Source: Methanooceanicella nereidis (lineage in GTDB: Archaea; Halobacteriota; Methanocellia; Methanocellales; Methanocellaceae). Taken from it: 64,000 nt of DNA. A program made the position numbers and the translations under genes. The DNA lies in contig NZ_PGCK01000003.1 of the NCBI RefSeq assembly GCF_021023085.1, positions 124,001 through 188,000 on the forward strand, in the 5' to 3' direction. This document shows, piece by piece, positions 8,015-16,168 of the stretch (positions within the stretch are counted from its first letter, which is position 1; every line of letters starts with the position of its first letter). Below the pieces are notes generated by a model. It was not told the origin of the DNA, did not search any database, and saw only the letters and a list, made by a program, of their open reading frames with translations.

Positions 8015-10132
8015 GTGAAAGAAATGCAGAGTCCGGCATATAAGGTAAAGATCGGGTCAGCGACCTATGATTCGTCCCGGCTGAGAGAGATCATCAGCAT
8101 CTACGTAGACCTGGATATGGACGTGCCGCTGGACCGGTTCAAGATCACGCTCATGAAGGACTCTAAGAGCAGTTCCATTAAAAAAGGCGACCCCGTGCAG
8201 ATAGAGCTTGGCTATGACGGGGCATTGAATAAAGTGCTGACAGGGACTGTCAACACGGTGGAACCAAAGATCAGCGAGGTCATAGTCAGCGGGTTCAGCC
8301 TGATGTCGCTTCTTACGGACGCGAAAATCAACCAGGTATATGAAAACCAGTCTGCCGGCGCGATGGTTAAAGACATGGCAGGAAGGGCGGGACTTGCGGT
8401 AAAGGAAGCCTCTGACGGGATAAGCTTTCCCATGTACTCGATAGACGACTCAAAAAACGTTTACACTCATATCCATGAGCTTGCGCAGCTTTGCGGGTTC
8501 GACCTGTACCTGACTGGCGACGGAAAGCTCGTCTTCAAAAAATACGAGAGGAAAACACCCCGGCCGTTCAAGTACGGCAGAGACGTCCTGGAAGCGGAAG
8601 CGAACGAGCTTACTCCTCCTGCGACTTCGGTCAAGGTATACGGGGAGAGCCCTTCAAGCTTCAAAGGCGCTAACACGTCCCATTTAAAGTCAAAAAAGGT
8701 CGTCGAAGGCATCGCCGGGAACGGCGGCACGGTATTGACAATGGAAGATGCCCGGATACGGGATAAGGACACCGCGGATAAGGTGGCTGTAGCTAAGCTC
8801 GAGTCGCTGATGACGCCTTTAAAAGGCACTATCCGGTCTCTGGGCAATACGCGTGTCGCGCCTGGCGATACAATAGAGATAAAAGAAATGCCCGACAGCC
8901 GCATCAACGGAGAGTTCGAGGTCCGGAGCATGAGCCATATCTTCAGTGGTGCAGAGGGGCTTATCACCACTGCGGGATGGATAAAGAAGGTGTCTATCTC
9001 CCCGTCCGAGCCCGCGCTCATGTCGCCGCCTGCCGTACCCGCTCCTCCGAAGCCGCCCTCGCCTCTTGAGGAAGAGCTGAAAAAAGCACAGGGCGCGATG
9101 GAAGAAAGCCGCCTTAAGCTGATGGACGCCGTAGAGTCGGGTGAGGCCGCTCTGGAAGGAATGCTCGCAGAGATCAACAATGCAATATCCGAGATGGATA
9201 AGCGTGCGGAAGAGATGATCAAGGCCGCGGAGGAAGCTAAGAACACTGCGCTGGAGGCGGCGCGAGAAGCCCTCAAGAAAGCCGATGAGCTAAAGAAGGA
9301 GCTTGAGGCCCAGAAGAAAAAGATACAGGACGCCATCGATGAAAAAATGAAAAAGTTCGAGGAGTACAAGAAAGAGGCGATGGCACAGGCGGATAAATAT
9401 GCTGGCGAGCTAACGAAGCTAAAGGAAGAAGGTAAGAAGCTGGCGGACCAGGCATCGGCTAAAGTCGAAGATGTAAAGAAAAAAGTGGCCGAGAAACAAA
9501 AGGAGCTCGAGGACGCCCTGAACAAGGCGAAGGAAAAAATGGATGAGACCATCAGGCAGGCCAGGGACAAAAAGAAGGAACTGGAAGACGCGAAGGGGTC
9601 CGTCACCGGGGAAGTTGAGGGCGTCGGCGTTGCTGATAAAGCGAAGATACCTGACATGGAGAAGGAGATAGGGCGCCTGGAAAAAGAGGCTGAGGACCTG
9701 AAAAAGGAGATCGACGAGAAGCAGAAGGCCATAGAGGATGTCGTAAGCGGCGTCAGCGAAAAGGCGGAAGAGATCGAAAAAGAGGTCCGGGAAAAGATAG
9801 CAGATATCGATAATAAGGTCAAAGAGATCGAGGGCAAGGCAGAGGAAGTGAAGAAAGGCATCGACGACGCGGAAAAAGAACTGAAGGGATACGTCGACGA
9901 GGCCAAAAAGAACCTCGATGAGATCACCAAAGAGATACAGGAACAGATAGACGAAGCGAAAAAGATGGCCGAAGACATCGTCAAAGAGGCCGAAGAGAAG
10001 TATTCGCAGTCGGTGAAGAAGGCCGAGGAAGCAAAGAAAGAGGCTATGACATCCCTGGAGAAGGTCAAGAAGTCATATAACGAGGCCAGGGATAAAGTGA
10101 TCGAGGCGAAGAAGATGGCGGGGCTGGAATAA
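8015..10132 (+). CDS. baseplate hub (gpD/VgrG-N-like) with long coiled-coil extension
   Basis: A 705-residue protein. Residues 1-328 look like a late control D/gp27-like hub: VDLDMDVPLDRFKITLMK, a GDPVQIELGYDG strand, the LCGFDLYLTGDGKLVFK segment and a C-terminal GEFEVRSMSHIF. A Pro-rich linker (about 329-350) is followed by ~355 residues of Lys/Glu/Ala heptads forming an almost unbroken coiled coil, interrupted near 528-548 by a Gly/Val-rich break. Hubs usually end where the linker starts, so the tail is exceptional. The GTG at 8015 has no good ribosome site; ATG at 8024 is an alternative. The next gene starts 1 bp after the stop. Confidence 0.8.
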   Translation: MKEMQSPAYKVKIGSATYDSSRLREIISIYVDLDMDVPLDRFKITLMKDSKSSSIKKGDPVQIELGYDGALNKVLTGTVNTVEPKISEVIVSGFSLMSLLTDAKINQVYENQSAGAMVKDMAGRAGLAVKEASDGISFPMYSIDDSKNVYTHIHELAQLCGFDLYLTGDGKLVFKKYERKTPRPFKYGRDVLEAEANELTPPATSVKVYGESPSSFKGANTSHLKSKKVVEGIAGNGGTVLTMEDARIRDKDTADKVAVAKLESLMTPLKGTIRSLGNTRVAPGDTIEIKEMPDSRINGEFEVRSMSHIFSGAEGLITTAGWIKKVSISPSEPALMSPPAVPAPPKPPSPLEEELKKAQGAMEESRLKLMDAVESGEAALEGMLAEINNAISEMDKRAEEMIKAAEEAKNTALEAAREALKKADELKKELEAQKKKIQDAIDEKMKKFEEYKKEAMAQADKYAGELTKLKEEGKKLADQASAKVEDVKKKVAEKQKELEDALNKAKEKMDETIRQARDKKKELEDAKGSVTGEVEGVGVADKAKIPDMEKEIGRLEKEAEDLKKEIDEKQKAIEDVVSGVSEKAEEIEKEVREKIADIDNKVKEIEGKAEEVKKGIDDAEKELKGYVDEAKKNLDEITKEIQEQIDEAKKMAEDIVKEAEEKYSQSVKKAEEAKKEAMTSLEKVKKSYNEARDKVIEAKKMAGLE

Positions 10133-10133
10133 A

Positions 10134-10844
10134 ATGACTGAAGGTTCAGGCGGGGAGACGACCGAGAAAAAAGAGGTCAAGGAATATACCGTGCCCGATA
10201 TAATGCCCGGGGGCATCGAGAGAGTAAGGCTGGTCGACGGGAGCTGGGACCCTATAGCTGACAGGCCGTATAAGTATTCTGCCGATAACGGCGGGACTGT
10301 CGGGGAAGGTAATTCGGACAGCGACGGGTACATTAAGGAAAAAGGTATCGTGCCCGGGGGAAAACAGGTCACTTTAACGCCGGGGGAGAGCGCCGAAGAA
10401 GGAAAAGACCAGGAGATGCCTAAAGTTAACCCGGGACCGATCCCCGATGATAAGCTGCTCGAGCTAAAGAATCAGAGCGACGGCGGCAAAGGCCCGGTGA
10501 AAAAGATGGATAACCGCAAGGAACTTGTCGAGCACGTCCAGCACATGCTGATAGCGCTGGGGTATGACCTGGGCGACTACGGCCCGGATAAGAACGGCGT
10601 CGACGGAGACTTTGGGGATGCGACTGAGAAGGCGGTAAAAGACTTCCAGGAGAAACATAAGGACTGGGAGGGAAACGCGCTGGTCGTGGATGGACTGGTG
10701 GGACCGAGGACAGGAAATGCTCTGAACAGGGCACTTGTAGGCGTATGGTATGAAAAATACGAGACGCCCCGGGATCTGACGGGTGACGTAAAGCTTGTGA
10801 CATTGACCAGGAAGATGGCGGAAAGCGAGGGAGTCAGCTTTTAG
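10134..10844 (+). CDS. tail-operon protein with peptidoglycan-binding (PG_binding_1-like) domain
   Basis: A 236-residue protein. The N-terminal ~120 residues are low-complexity Gly/Asp/Glu-rich with short motifs (MPGGIERVRLVDGSWDP). Residues ~125-210 match the PG_binding_1 three-helix repeat: VEHVQHMLIALGYDLG, GVDGDFGDATEKAVKDFQEKH, VDGLVGPRTGNAL. The domain typically binds bacterial wall peptidoglycan; methanogens with S-layers or pseudomurein lack this polymer. In the injection-system context it may anchor the particle or act on a bacterial target; that is inference. Tightly coupled to the hub gene (1-bp gap). Confidence 0.7.
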   Translation: MTEGSGGETTEKKEVKEYTVPDIMPGGIERVRLVDGSWDPIADRPYKYSADNGGTVGEGNSDSDGYIKEKGIVPGGKQVTLTPGESAEEGKDQEMPKVNPGPIPDDKLLELKNQSDGGKGPVKKMDNRKELVEHVQHMLIALGYDLGDYGPDKNGVDGDFGDATEKAVKDFQEKHKDWEGNALVVDGLVGPRTGNALNRALVGVWYEKYETPRDLTGDVKLVTLTRKMAESEGVSF

Positions 10845-10852
10845 GTGATAAT

Positions 10853-11473
10853 ATGGGCGACGGAATAAAGCGAGTGATAATGCAGGTGAACGACCCGGGA
10901 AAGGTGTCCCCGAAGAAGCCGCCTGAAAAAAAGGACGAGCCGTCATCTAAAATATCTGTCAAGGTGGATATGGGCGACCTTGACCGGACGGAAGAGGCCA
11001 TGGCCATGGTGCTGCGTGAGTACCGCCAGAGGCCGGGCCCGGACAGCTCGCCGTTCAGTGAAAGCTGGGAGCCCGACAAGAGCATAGACATAAAAAATTC
11101 CAATAACGGTAAGACCATAGAATATTCCGCGGAGATACCGTCACACAGGGAGGCCGGCATAAAACCCTCCCGCAGCAACGTCCTGAAGTCTTTAAACAGC
11201 CTTGAGAAAGACCCGGCTTTGCACGCGACGGAGGAACAGGCTCTCATGACCTACATATACCGCGACGGGGAAAGCACGCTGAATAAAGAGGATTTTGAAA
11301 AGGTCTTCGGCGCGGGGAACGATAAGTACAAAAAGTTCGAAGAGTTCGAGACAGACCTTAAGACAAGAAAGATACGGCCGGGATGCAACGAGATAATCGT
11401 GTCAATGGACAGTGACGGAAAGATCCTGAAATGCATAATGGACGGGTTCGAGGTCCCGTTCAAAAATCAATAG
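10853..11473 (+). CDS. unknown protein of the injection-system operon
   Basis: A 206-residue protein I do not recognise. The first ~40 residues are basic and Pro/Lys-rich (PGKVSPKKPPEKKDE); the remainder is mixed alpha/beta with no transmembrane segment. An AGGTGAT site sits 3-9 bases before the ATG. It lies among accessory genes between hub and spike, where cargo and adaptor genes are often placed, directly ahead of the phospholipase-like gene. An adaptor or immunity-like partner for that gene is possible but unsupported by motif. Confidence 0.6.
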   Translation: MGDGIKRVIMQVNDPGKVSPKKPPEKKDEPSSKISVKVDMGDLDRTEEAMAMVLREYRQRPGPDSSPFSESWEPDKSIDIKNSNNGKTIEYSAEIPSHREAGIKPSRSNVLKSLNSLEKDPALHATEEQALMTYIYRDGESTLNKEDFEKVFGAGNDKYKKFEEFETDLKTRKIRPGCNEIIVSMDSDGKILKCIMDGFEVPFKNQ

Positions 11474-11484
11474 GGGAGAACATC

Positions 11485-12528
11485 ATGCCTGCGGTATTGG
11501 GACATTTCCTTGTGTTCAGAGAGACGGCGCTTGCGCTTATAGACGAGTATGGCGAGGAGGCTGCAAAGGTACTCAGGGTCGAGCCTAAGTACGAGAGAAA
11601 GATGGACCCTAAGACGGACGACTCAAAGATGTTCCCGTCGCCATATAGGGGTAAATCCGACGGCGGCCTGACAAAATACGGGTACATAGGGTCTTGCGGG
11701 CCGGACATATGCTACATGCATAACAGGATCATGCATAAAGGCGAGAGCAGGTGGGCCGACCTTACGCACTATCATAACTCAGGCAGGTTCGTAGCATATC
11801 TTGTGGACCTTGCAAAGACACATAAGGACAGCGATCTGGGCCTGAGGATCATGGCCTTTACGATAGGCTATATCACCCACATAATGGCGGACGCTATAGT
11901 CCATCCTTATGTCAACACGTTCGCGGGGGCTTATCATCACCAGGTCGCCAGCAAGGAGGCGCACCAGACTATCGAAGTGAACATGGACTCCTGGATGGCG
12001 AAGCACTACTACGGGCTCAAGGACATCACCACTACGGGCATATCCCATAGCTGGTCCGACTACGTCGACGACTCCAACTGGATCGGGAAAGCTTCCGATC
12101 GCGCGAAGGAGTTCTTCAAGGAGATCAACGAGGTCTTCATGTCTACGTACGGCGAGTACCCGGACGGCAAGAATGCCGCTGACGGACTGGAATATCTTCT
12201 GGTCTCTTACTATAATTTCTGGAGCTTTGTGCTCGACATCGGCTACGATACTGCCCTCGGCCCGGTTCCCACGAACCCTAACCCGGGCATGGTCACCCGC
12301 TTCCGCCAGGAGAATTATCCTTCGTATCTTTTCAAGGCGAAAAAGGCGGCCGTAGAGGCTTGCATAAAAGCCCTTGACTACTGGAGCGGAAAAGCCGGGC
12401 GCGACGACCTTCTTGAATACATGGGGAACTGGAACCTTGATACGGGGTATCGGATAAAGGTGTCCTCAGAGGGAGGGCAGCTATGTATTAAGTACGAGCA
12501 TTCATGGGCGGTCTACGATGTGCCATAA
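11485..12528 (+). CDS. zinc-dependent phospholipase C-like protein (candidate effector)
   Basis: A 347-residue protein of the Zn_dep_PLPC type. Candidate metal ligands follow the family order: D74 (in CGPDICYMHN), H95/H97 (LTHYHNS), H132-x3-D136-x3-H140 (THIMADAIVHPY), H151/H152 and H160-x3-E164 (HQTIE). In bacterial phospholipase C enzymes such residues bind three zinc ions. No signal peptide is present, so export by the secretory route is not indicated and loading into the tube is conceivable. The start at 11485 is chosen because GGGGAGAA precedes it; an in-frame upstream codon at 11431 overlaps the previous gene. Its presence in a tail operon suggests a membrane-attacking payload (inference). 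Confidence 0.75.
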   Translation: MPAVLGHFLVFRETALALIDEYGEEAAKVLRVEPKYERKMDPKTDDSKMFPSPYRGKSDGGLTKYGYIGSCGPDICYMHNRIMHKGESRWADLTHYHNSGRFVAYLVDLAKTHKDSDLGLRIMAFTIGYITHIMADAIVHPYVNTFAGAYHHQVASKEAHQTIEVNMDSWMAKHYYGLKDITTTGISHSWSDYVDDSNWIGKASDRAKEFFKEINEVFMSTYGEYPDGKNAADGLEYLLVSYYNFWSFVLDIGYDTALGPVPTNPNPGMVTRFRQENYPSYLFKAKKAAVEACIKALDYWSGKAGRDDLLEYMGNWNLDTGYRIKVSSEGGQLCIKYEHSWAVYDVP

Positions 12529-12546
12529 GACGGCGGAGGGAACTAA

Positions 12547-12960
12547 ATGGGTGATAAGCTGGAAGATATAAAATCAGGGATAAACGCCGCTAAAGACGCA
12601 TACGGCTCTGCAAAGGAAAAGATCGTCTCTCCCGTAGAACAGAAAAAAGCGCAGGCCGAAGAGGCCAAAATGAAGGCCATGCAGCCTTTCGAGATAATGA
12701 AGCAAAAAAAGGACCAGGCAAAAGCGGCGATGGACGCGTCAAAACAGAAGGTGGAGGCGGCGAATAAGATCGTCGAGAATAAGGACCTTATGTTCAAGCA
12801 GGGCTCTGATGACGTAAAAAGTGCAATGAAAAACGCCAGGTCAAGCTCTGATAAGATCAAGAGCGGCATAGAGGACAGGCAGCGGGAGTACCAGGCTAAC
12901 AGCGACCTTGTCAGGTCTCTTATAGAAAAGATAGAATCACAGGCCAGGGGAGGCAAATAG
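12547..12960 (+). CDS. coiled-coil accessory protein
   Basis: A 137-residue protein that is almost entirely Lys/Glu/Ala/Gln-rich helix (for example KKAQAEEAKMKAMQPFEIM, then KKDQAKAAMDASKQKVEAANK). Composition closely resembles the coiled-coil tail of the hub, so the two may pack together or have a common origin. A GGAGGGAAC site precedes the ATG, and the spike gene begins directly at the next base after the stop. Structural or chaperone role likely; no enzyme motif seen. Confidence 0.6.
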   Translation: MGDKLEDIKSGINAAKDAYGSAKEKIVSPVEQKKAQAEEAKMKAMQPFEIMKQKKDQAKAAMDASKQKVEAANKIVENKDLMFKQGSDDVKSAMKNARSSSDKIKSGIEDRQREYQANSDLVRSLIEKIESQARGGK

Positions 12961-13776
12961 TTGAGCGCGGTGGAAGTCATCAAAAAGATAGCCGAAGATG
13001 AGGCAAAAAAGATTCATACTCTGGAGCTAGGCGTAGTCACATCTATTTACCCCCACTCAAGCGATAGCGACTATGATAATTATGAGTGTAACGTGAAGCT
13101 GAAGAACAGGGAGCTTGAGCTTAGAAGAGTCCCTGTAGCCACCCAGCATATCGGCTTTACCAGCGTGCCTAACGTGGGCGACTTTGTCATAATCGGTTTT
13201 GTCAAGGGGAACATTAACGCTCCGATAGTCCTCGGCAGGCTGTACAACGATGAAAACAGGCCTCCTGTAAATGATGCAGGTGAGATAATATACGAGTCCC
13301 CTGATGATAAAAAGCAGGGCGTCAGGAGGCTTAACATGAAGTTCCCTAACGGCATCGTCCTTACTATCACGGATGACGGGCTTAAGGCCGAAGTCGGGAA
13401 GTCCGTTGTCACCATAAAGACGGACGGGGACATCACTATAGAGTCCAACGCAAAGCTGGTCGTCAATTCCAGCGGGAACACGACGATCACGGCCGGCGGC
13501 GACATGGAGCTTAAGGCAAAGAACATAAAAATGGATAGCAAAGAAGGCATCAACATCATCGCCGCAAAGAGCCTTTCAGTGACCTCGGGAGAAGCGACCG
13601 ATATGACTGTCGGTAAAAGCCTCGCGATCACTACCGGCGAGGCCCTGGACATCACTTCCGGTACTAACATAAGCACAATGTCAGGATCATCGACAGAAAT
13701 AACGGCGGGCTCTACCGCAAAGGTGCAGGCAGCGGCGAAGGTGGACATAAAGGGCGCACTGGTCAATATTAACTAG
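12961..13776 (+). CDS. baseplate spike (gpV/VgrG-C-like) with beta-helix needle
   Basis: A 271-residue spike. Residues ~15-100 form the gp5/gpV OB-fold: LGVVTSIYPHSSDSD, VPNVGDFVIIGFVKGNINAPIVLGRLYN. From ~115 to the end are short alternating beta repeats rich in Thr/Ser/Ile (ITIESNAKLVVNSS, SLSVTSGEATDMTV, ALDITSGTNIS), expected to trimerise into the needle-shaped beta-helix. It uses a TTG start immediately after the upstream stop; AGGGGAGGC lies just before it. It is followed by its PAAR tip gene. Hub and spike are separate genes here, unlike fused VgrG or Pvc8. Confidence 0.88.
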   Translation: MSAVEVIKKIAEDEAKKIHTLELGVVTSIYPHSSDSDYDNYECNVKLKNRELELRRVPVATQHIGFTSVPNVGDFVIIGFVKGNINAPIVLGRLYNDENRPPVNDAGEIIYESPDDKKQGVRRLNMKFPNGIVLTITDDGLKAEVGKSVVTIKTDGDITIESNAKLVVNSSGNTTITAGGDMELKAKNIKMDSKEGINIIAAKSLSVTSGEATDMTVGKSLAITTGEALDITSGTNISTMSGSSTEITAGSTAKVQAAAKVDIKGALVNIN

Positions 13777-13784
13777 GTGGTATC

Positions 13785-14168
13785 ATGGGACTTCCTGCGG
13801 CGAAACTCGGAGATAAGATAGTGGCGATGGATACGCACATCATCATTACTCCATCGGGCGCGCCGAGCCCGGTCACATTGCCGTTCAACGGCACAATAAA
13901 CGGTAACGTCAGCCCGAACGTTATGATCGAGGGCAAGCCGGCAGCCACTGTAGGCAGCACGGCAATGAACATCCCGGTCCATATACCGCCCGGAGGTAGC
14001 TTTTCAAAGCCTCCGATGAACATGGGCACGATACAGATCGGAAGCGCAACTGTAATGATAAACGGAAAACCGGCCGCACGGGCAGGGGATACTGCCCTGA
14101 CGTGTAACGACCCTGTAGACCTCCCGGTCGGAAAAGTGGTCGCTGCAGGCACGGTAATGATCGGATGA
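13785..14168 (+). CDS. PAAR-domain spike tip protein
   Basis: A 127-residue PAAR-repeat protein that sharpens the spike tip. Visible repeats are MGLPAAKLGDKIV at the start, NVMIEGKPAATVGSTA in the middle, and VMINGKPAARAGDTAL near residue 100. His and Cys residues that could hold the tip metal ion include H17 and C107 (approximately). No effector domain is fused to it. A GGTGG site precedes the ATG, and its stop overlaps the following frame (ATGA at 14165). Confidence 0.9.
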   Translation: MGLPAAKLGDKIVAMDTHIIITPSGAPSPVTLPFNGTINGNVSPNVMIEGKPAATVGSTAMNIPVHIPPGGSFSKPPMNMGTIQIGSATVMINGKPAARAGDTALTCNDPVDLPVGKVVAAGTVMIG

Positions 14169-14623
14169 CCGGTAAAAGAGGTATGAGGATGGATGAAGAA
14201 CTATACGGAAACGATCTTAAACTAATGGTCGAGACCAGGCCCGATTTCGTAGGGCCCGGCGCGGACCTGACGGCCAGCAAGAAAGGGGACCTGGAGATCA
14301 CAAGGGGCCGTGAGAACCTCGGACAGGCCCTGATGCACCGGCTTCTTACGAGAAAAGGCGAGCTGGCAAGCCTCGGTCATCCATATTATGGCTCGCGGCT
14401 GCATGAACTTATAGGGGAGCCGAACAACGAGACGACGAGGGAACTGATAAGGCTGTACGCGAAGGAATGTATCATGGAGGAGCCCCGTGTCAGGGACATC
14501 GTCAGCCTGAGCGTGGGCATGACAGATTATCCGGGTGCCGTGATGCTTGACATAACGGTCGTTCCCATAAAGAGCAGCGTCCCGATGAACCTTGTACTTC
14601 CCTTCTACCTGGAGGTGGGATAA
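14165..14623 (+). CDS. baseplate wedge protein, gpW/gp25-like
   Basis: A protein of up to 152 residues with the gp25 core: GDLEITRGRENLGQALMHRLL, TRKGELASLGHPYYGSRL, ELIGEPNN, then IMEEPRVRDI. In T4-like tails this protein nucleates sheath attachment to the baseplate. Start choice is open: ATG 14165 overlaps the PAAR stop, whereas ATG 14189 has GAGGT six bases upstream and would give 144 residues. Coupled to the baseplate J gene downstream by a one-base overlap (TAATG). Confidence 0.88.
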   Translation: MTGKRGMRMDEELYGNDLKLMVETRPDFVGPGADLTASKKGDLEITRGRENLGQALMHRLLTRKGELASLGHPYYGSRLHELIGEPNNETTRELIRLYAKECIMEEPRVRDIVSLSVGMTDYPGAVMLDITVVPIKSSVPMNLVLPFYLEVG

Positions 14624-16164
14624 TGACGTTCGTGAGAAAATCTTACACCGAGATAACCGACTCGATACTATCACAGATCACCAGGGGAGTGGTGAACGAA
14701 AAGCAAGATTATGTGCGAAACAGGTCAAAATACAGGCTTGCGTATCCCAACGTGTATGACATCGTGAAGATAGAAGGCATCGTGAAAGGCGCAGCTTTCG
14801 TGTTCCGGAAAGGCACCGACTATAAGCTTGGAGATAACATGGTGGAATGGCTGGGCGGCGGCGAAAAACCGGACCACGGAACTCCTTTCTTTGTAAACTA
14901 TATGATGGATGCGCCTGGAGGCATCACCGATATTAATCCCGGCAGCGTGACGCGCACAATTATAGAATCGGTCGCGATGGAACTGGACTATCTTTACGCG
15001 CAGATGAACCAGGTCTATAATTCCGCGTTCATCGATACGGCTAACGGCAAATCGCTGGACATGGTCGCGGCGCTGCTCGGAGTAAACCGCAAGATGGCGG
15101 GGTACGCTACCGGCGAGGTTACGTTCGGAAGGAAAAGCGAGCCCGCAACTATAGAGGTGTCGAGGGAGACGCACGTCTATGACGGCAAAGACAGGTACGA
15201 GCTGAAAAACCCCATGTTAAAGGCCGTAAAAAGCGTCGAAGGCACACTGGAAGGAGCTAATGCGGGATTTGAGCAGGGTAAGGACTATTTGATCTCGGAA
15301 GGGAAGCTTATCTGGATCCCGGCGGGCAAAAAACCCGACAAAGGCTCAGTGTTTTACGTTGATTATGCTGCCTATGAGACCATAACGATACCAATAGACA
15401 CCCGCGTTTCGACCTATTCAAGAAGGCCTGAAAATGTGAAGGTGTTCAGGACAGTAGAGCAGTCGGTGCTTACAAGGAACGCAGAGGGCAGGTGGGAGGT
15501 CGAGGTGCCCGTCATGGCGCTTACGCCCGGTAAAGAGGGCAACGTTTTCGCAGGCTCGATCAATATGATGCCAAAGCCGCTCGTGGGCATAGAATACGTG
15601 ATCAATAAGAAGGACATATTGAACGGGACCGAGGCCGAAAATGATAACGAGCTCAGGGAGCGGGCTAAGAGGGCGCTGGAGATGGCCGGTAAAGCCACCA
15701 TAAAATCCCTTAAATCCGCGGTACAGGGCATAGAGGGAGTAACCGGCAACGTGGTCGTGATAGACCAGCCCGACGGAGTCCCCGGCATCGTGCAGATAAT
15801 CGCCAGCGGAGGCGACGAAGAAGAGATAGAGAAGGTCATAGGAGAGACAAGGTCCGCCGGAATAAAGGTAGAGTTCAAGCGCCCGATCATCATACCGCTT
15901 GATGTAAAGCTCACCATCGTCGTCGTCGAGAACGTCGACCGCAACGAGGTCAAGAATGAAGTGGAAAGCATCATAAGGCAATACCTGGGCGGCCTTGAGA
16001 TAGGCGAGGACGTCATAATGAGCAGGATAATAAAGGCTGCGTTAAGCCCGCGCGGCATCAGGGACGCAAGAGATGTTACGATAAATGATAAAAAGGAGAA
16101 TATCGACGTGATGCCTCACGAAAAAGGCGAACTCAGGACGCTCGAGATATATGTGGAGGACTAG
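14623..16164 (+). CDS. baseplate J-like protein (gp6-like)
   Basis: A 513-residue baseplate J protein. Hallmarks: FIDTANGKSLDMVAALLGVNR near 140, beta-rich middle strands, the ENDNELRERAKRALEMAGKAT segment near 345 and GVTGNVVVIDQPDG near 380. An N-terminal ~60-residue segment repeats later (FRKGTDYKLGDNMVEWLGGGEKPDHGTPFFVNY versus QGKDYLISEGKLIWIPAGKKPDKGSVFYVDY), an internal duplication of a small beta domain. J forms the iris of the baseplate with protein I. GGTGGGAT precedes the ATG. Confidence 0.9.
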   Translation: MTFVRKSYTEITDSILSQITRGVVNEKQDYVRNRSKYRLAYPNVYDIVKIEGIVKGAAFVFRKGTDYKLGDNMVEWLGGGEKPDHGTPFFVNYMMDAPGGITDINPGSVTRTIIESVAMELDYLYAQMNQVYNSAFIDTANGKSLDMVAALLGVNRKMAGYATGEVTFGRKSEPATIEVSRETHVYDGKDRYELKNPMLKAVKSVEGTLEGANAGFEQGKDYLISEGKLIWIPAGKKPDKGSVFYVDYAAYETITIPIDTRVSTYSRRPENVKVFRTVEQSVLTRNAEGRWEVEVPVMALTPGKEGNVFAGSINMMPKPLVGIEYVINKKDILNGTEAENDNELRERAKRALEMAGKATIKSLKSAVQGIEGVTGNVVVIDQPDGVPGIVQIIASGGDEEEIEKVIGETRSAGIKVEFKRPIIIPLDVKLTIVVVENVDRNEVKNEVESIIRQYLGGLEIGEDVIMSRIIKAALSPRGIRDARDVTINDKKENIDVMPHEKGELRTLEIYVED

Positions 16165-16168
16165 ATAG

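Noticed and set aside
8467-10068. A 533-codon minus-strand gene opposite the hub
   Set aside because: Ser/Phe-rich antisense of the Lys/Glu coiled coil; no ribosome site or family, so a shadow frame.
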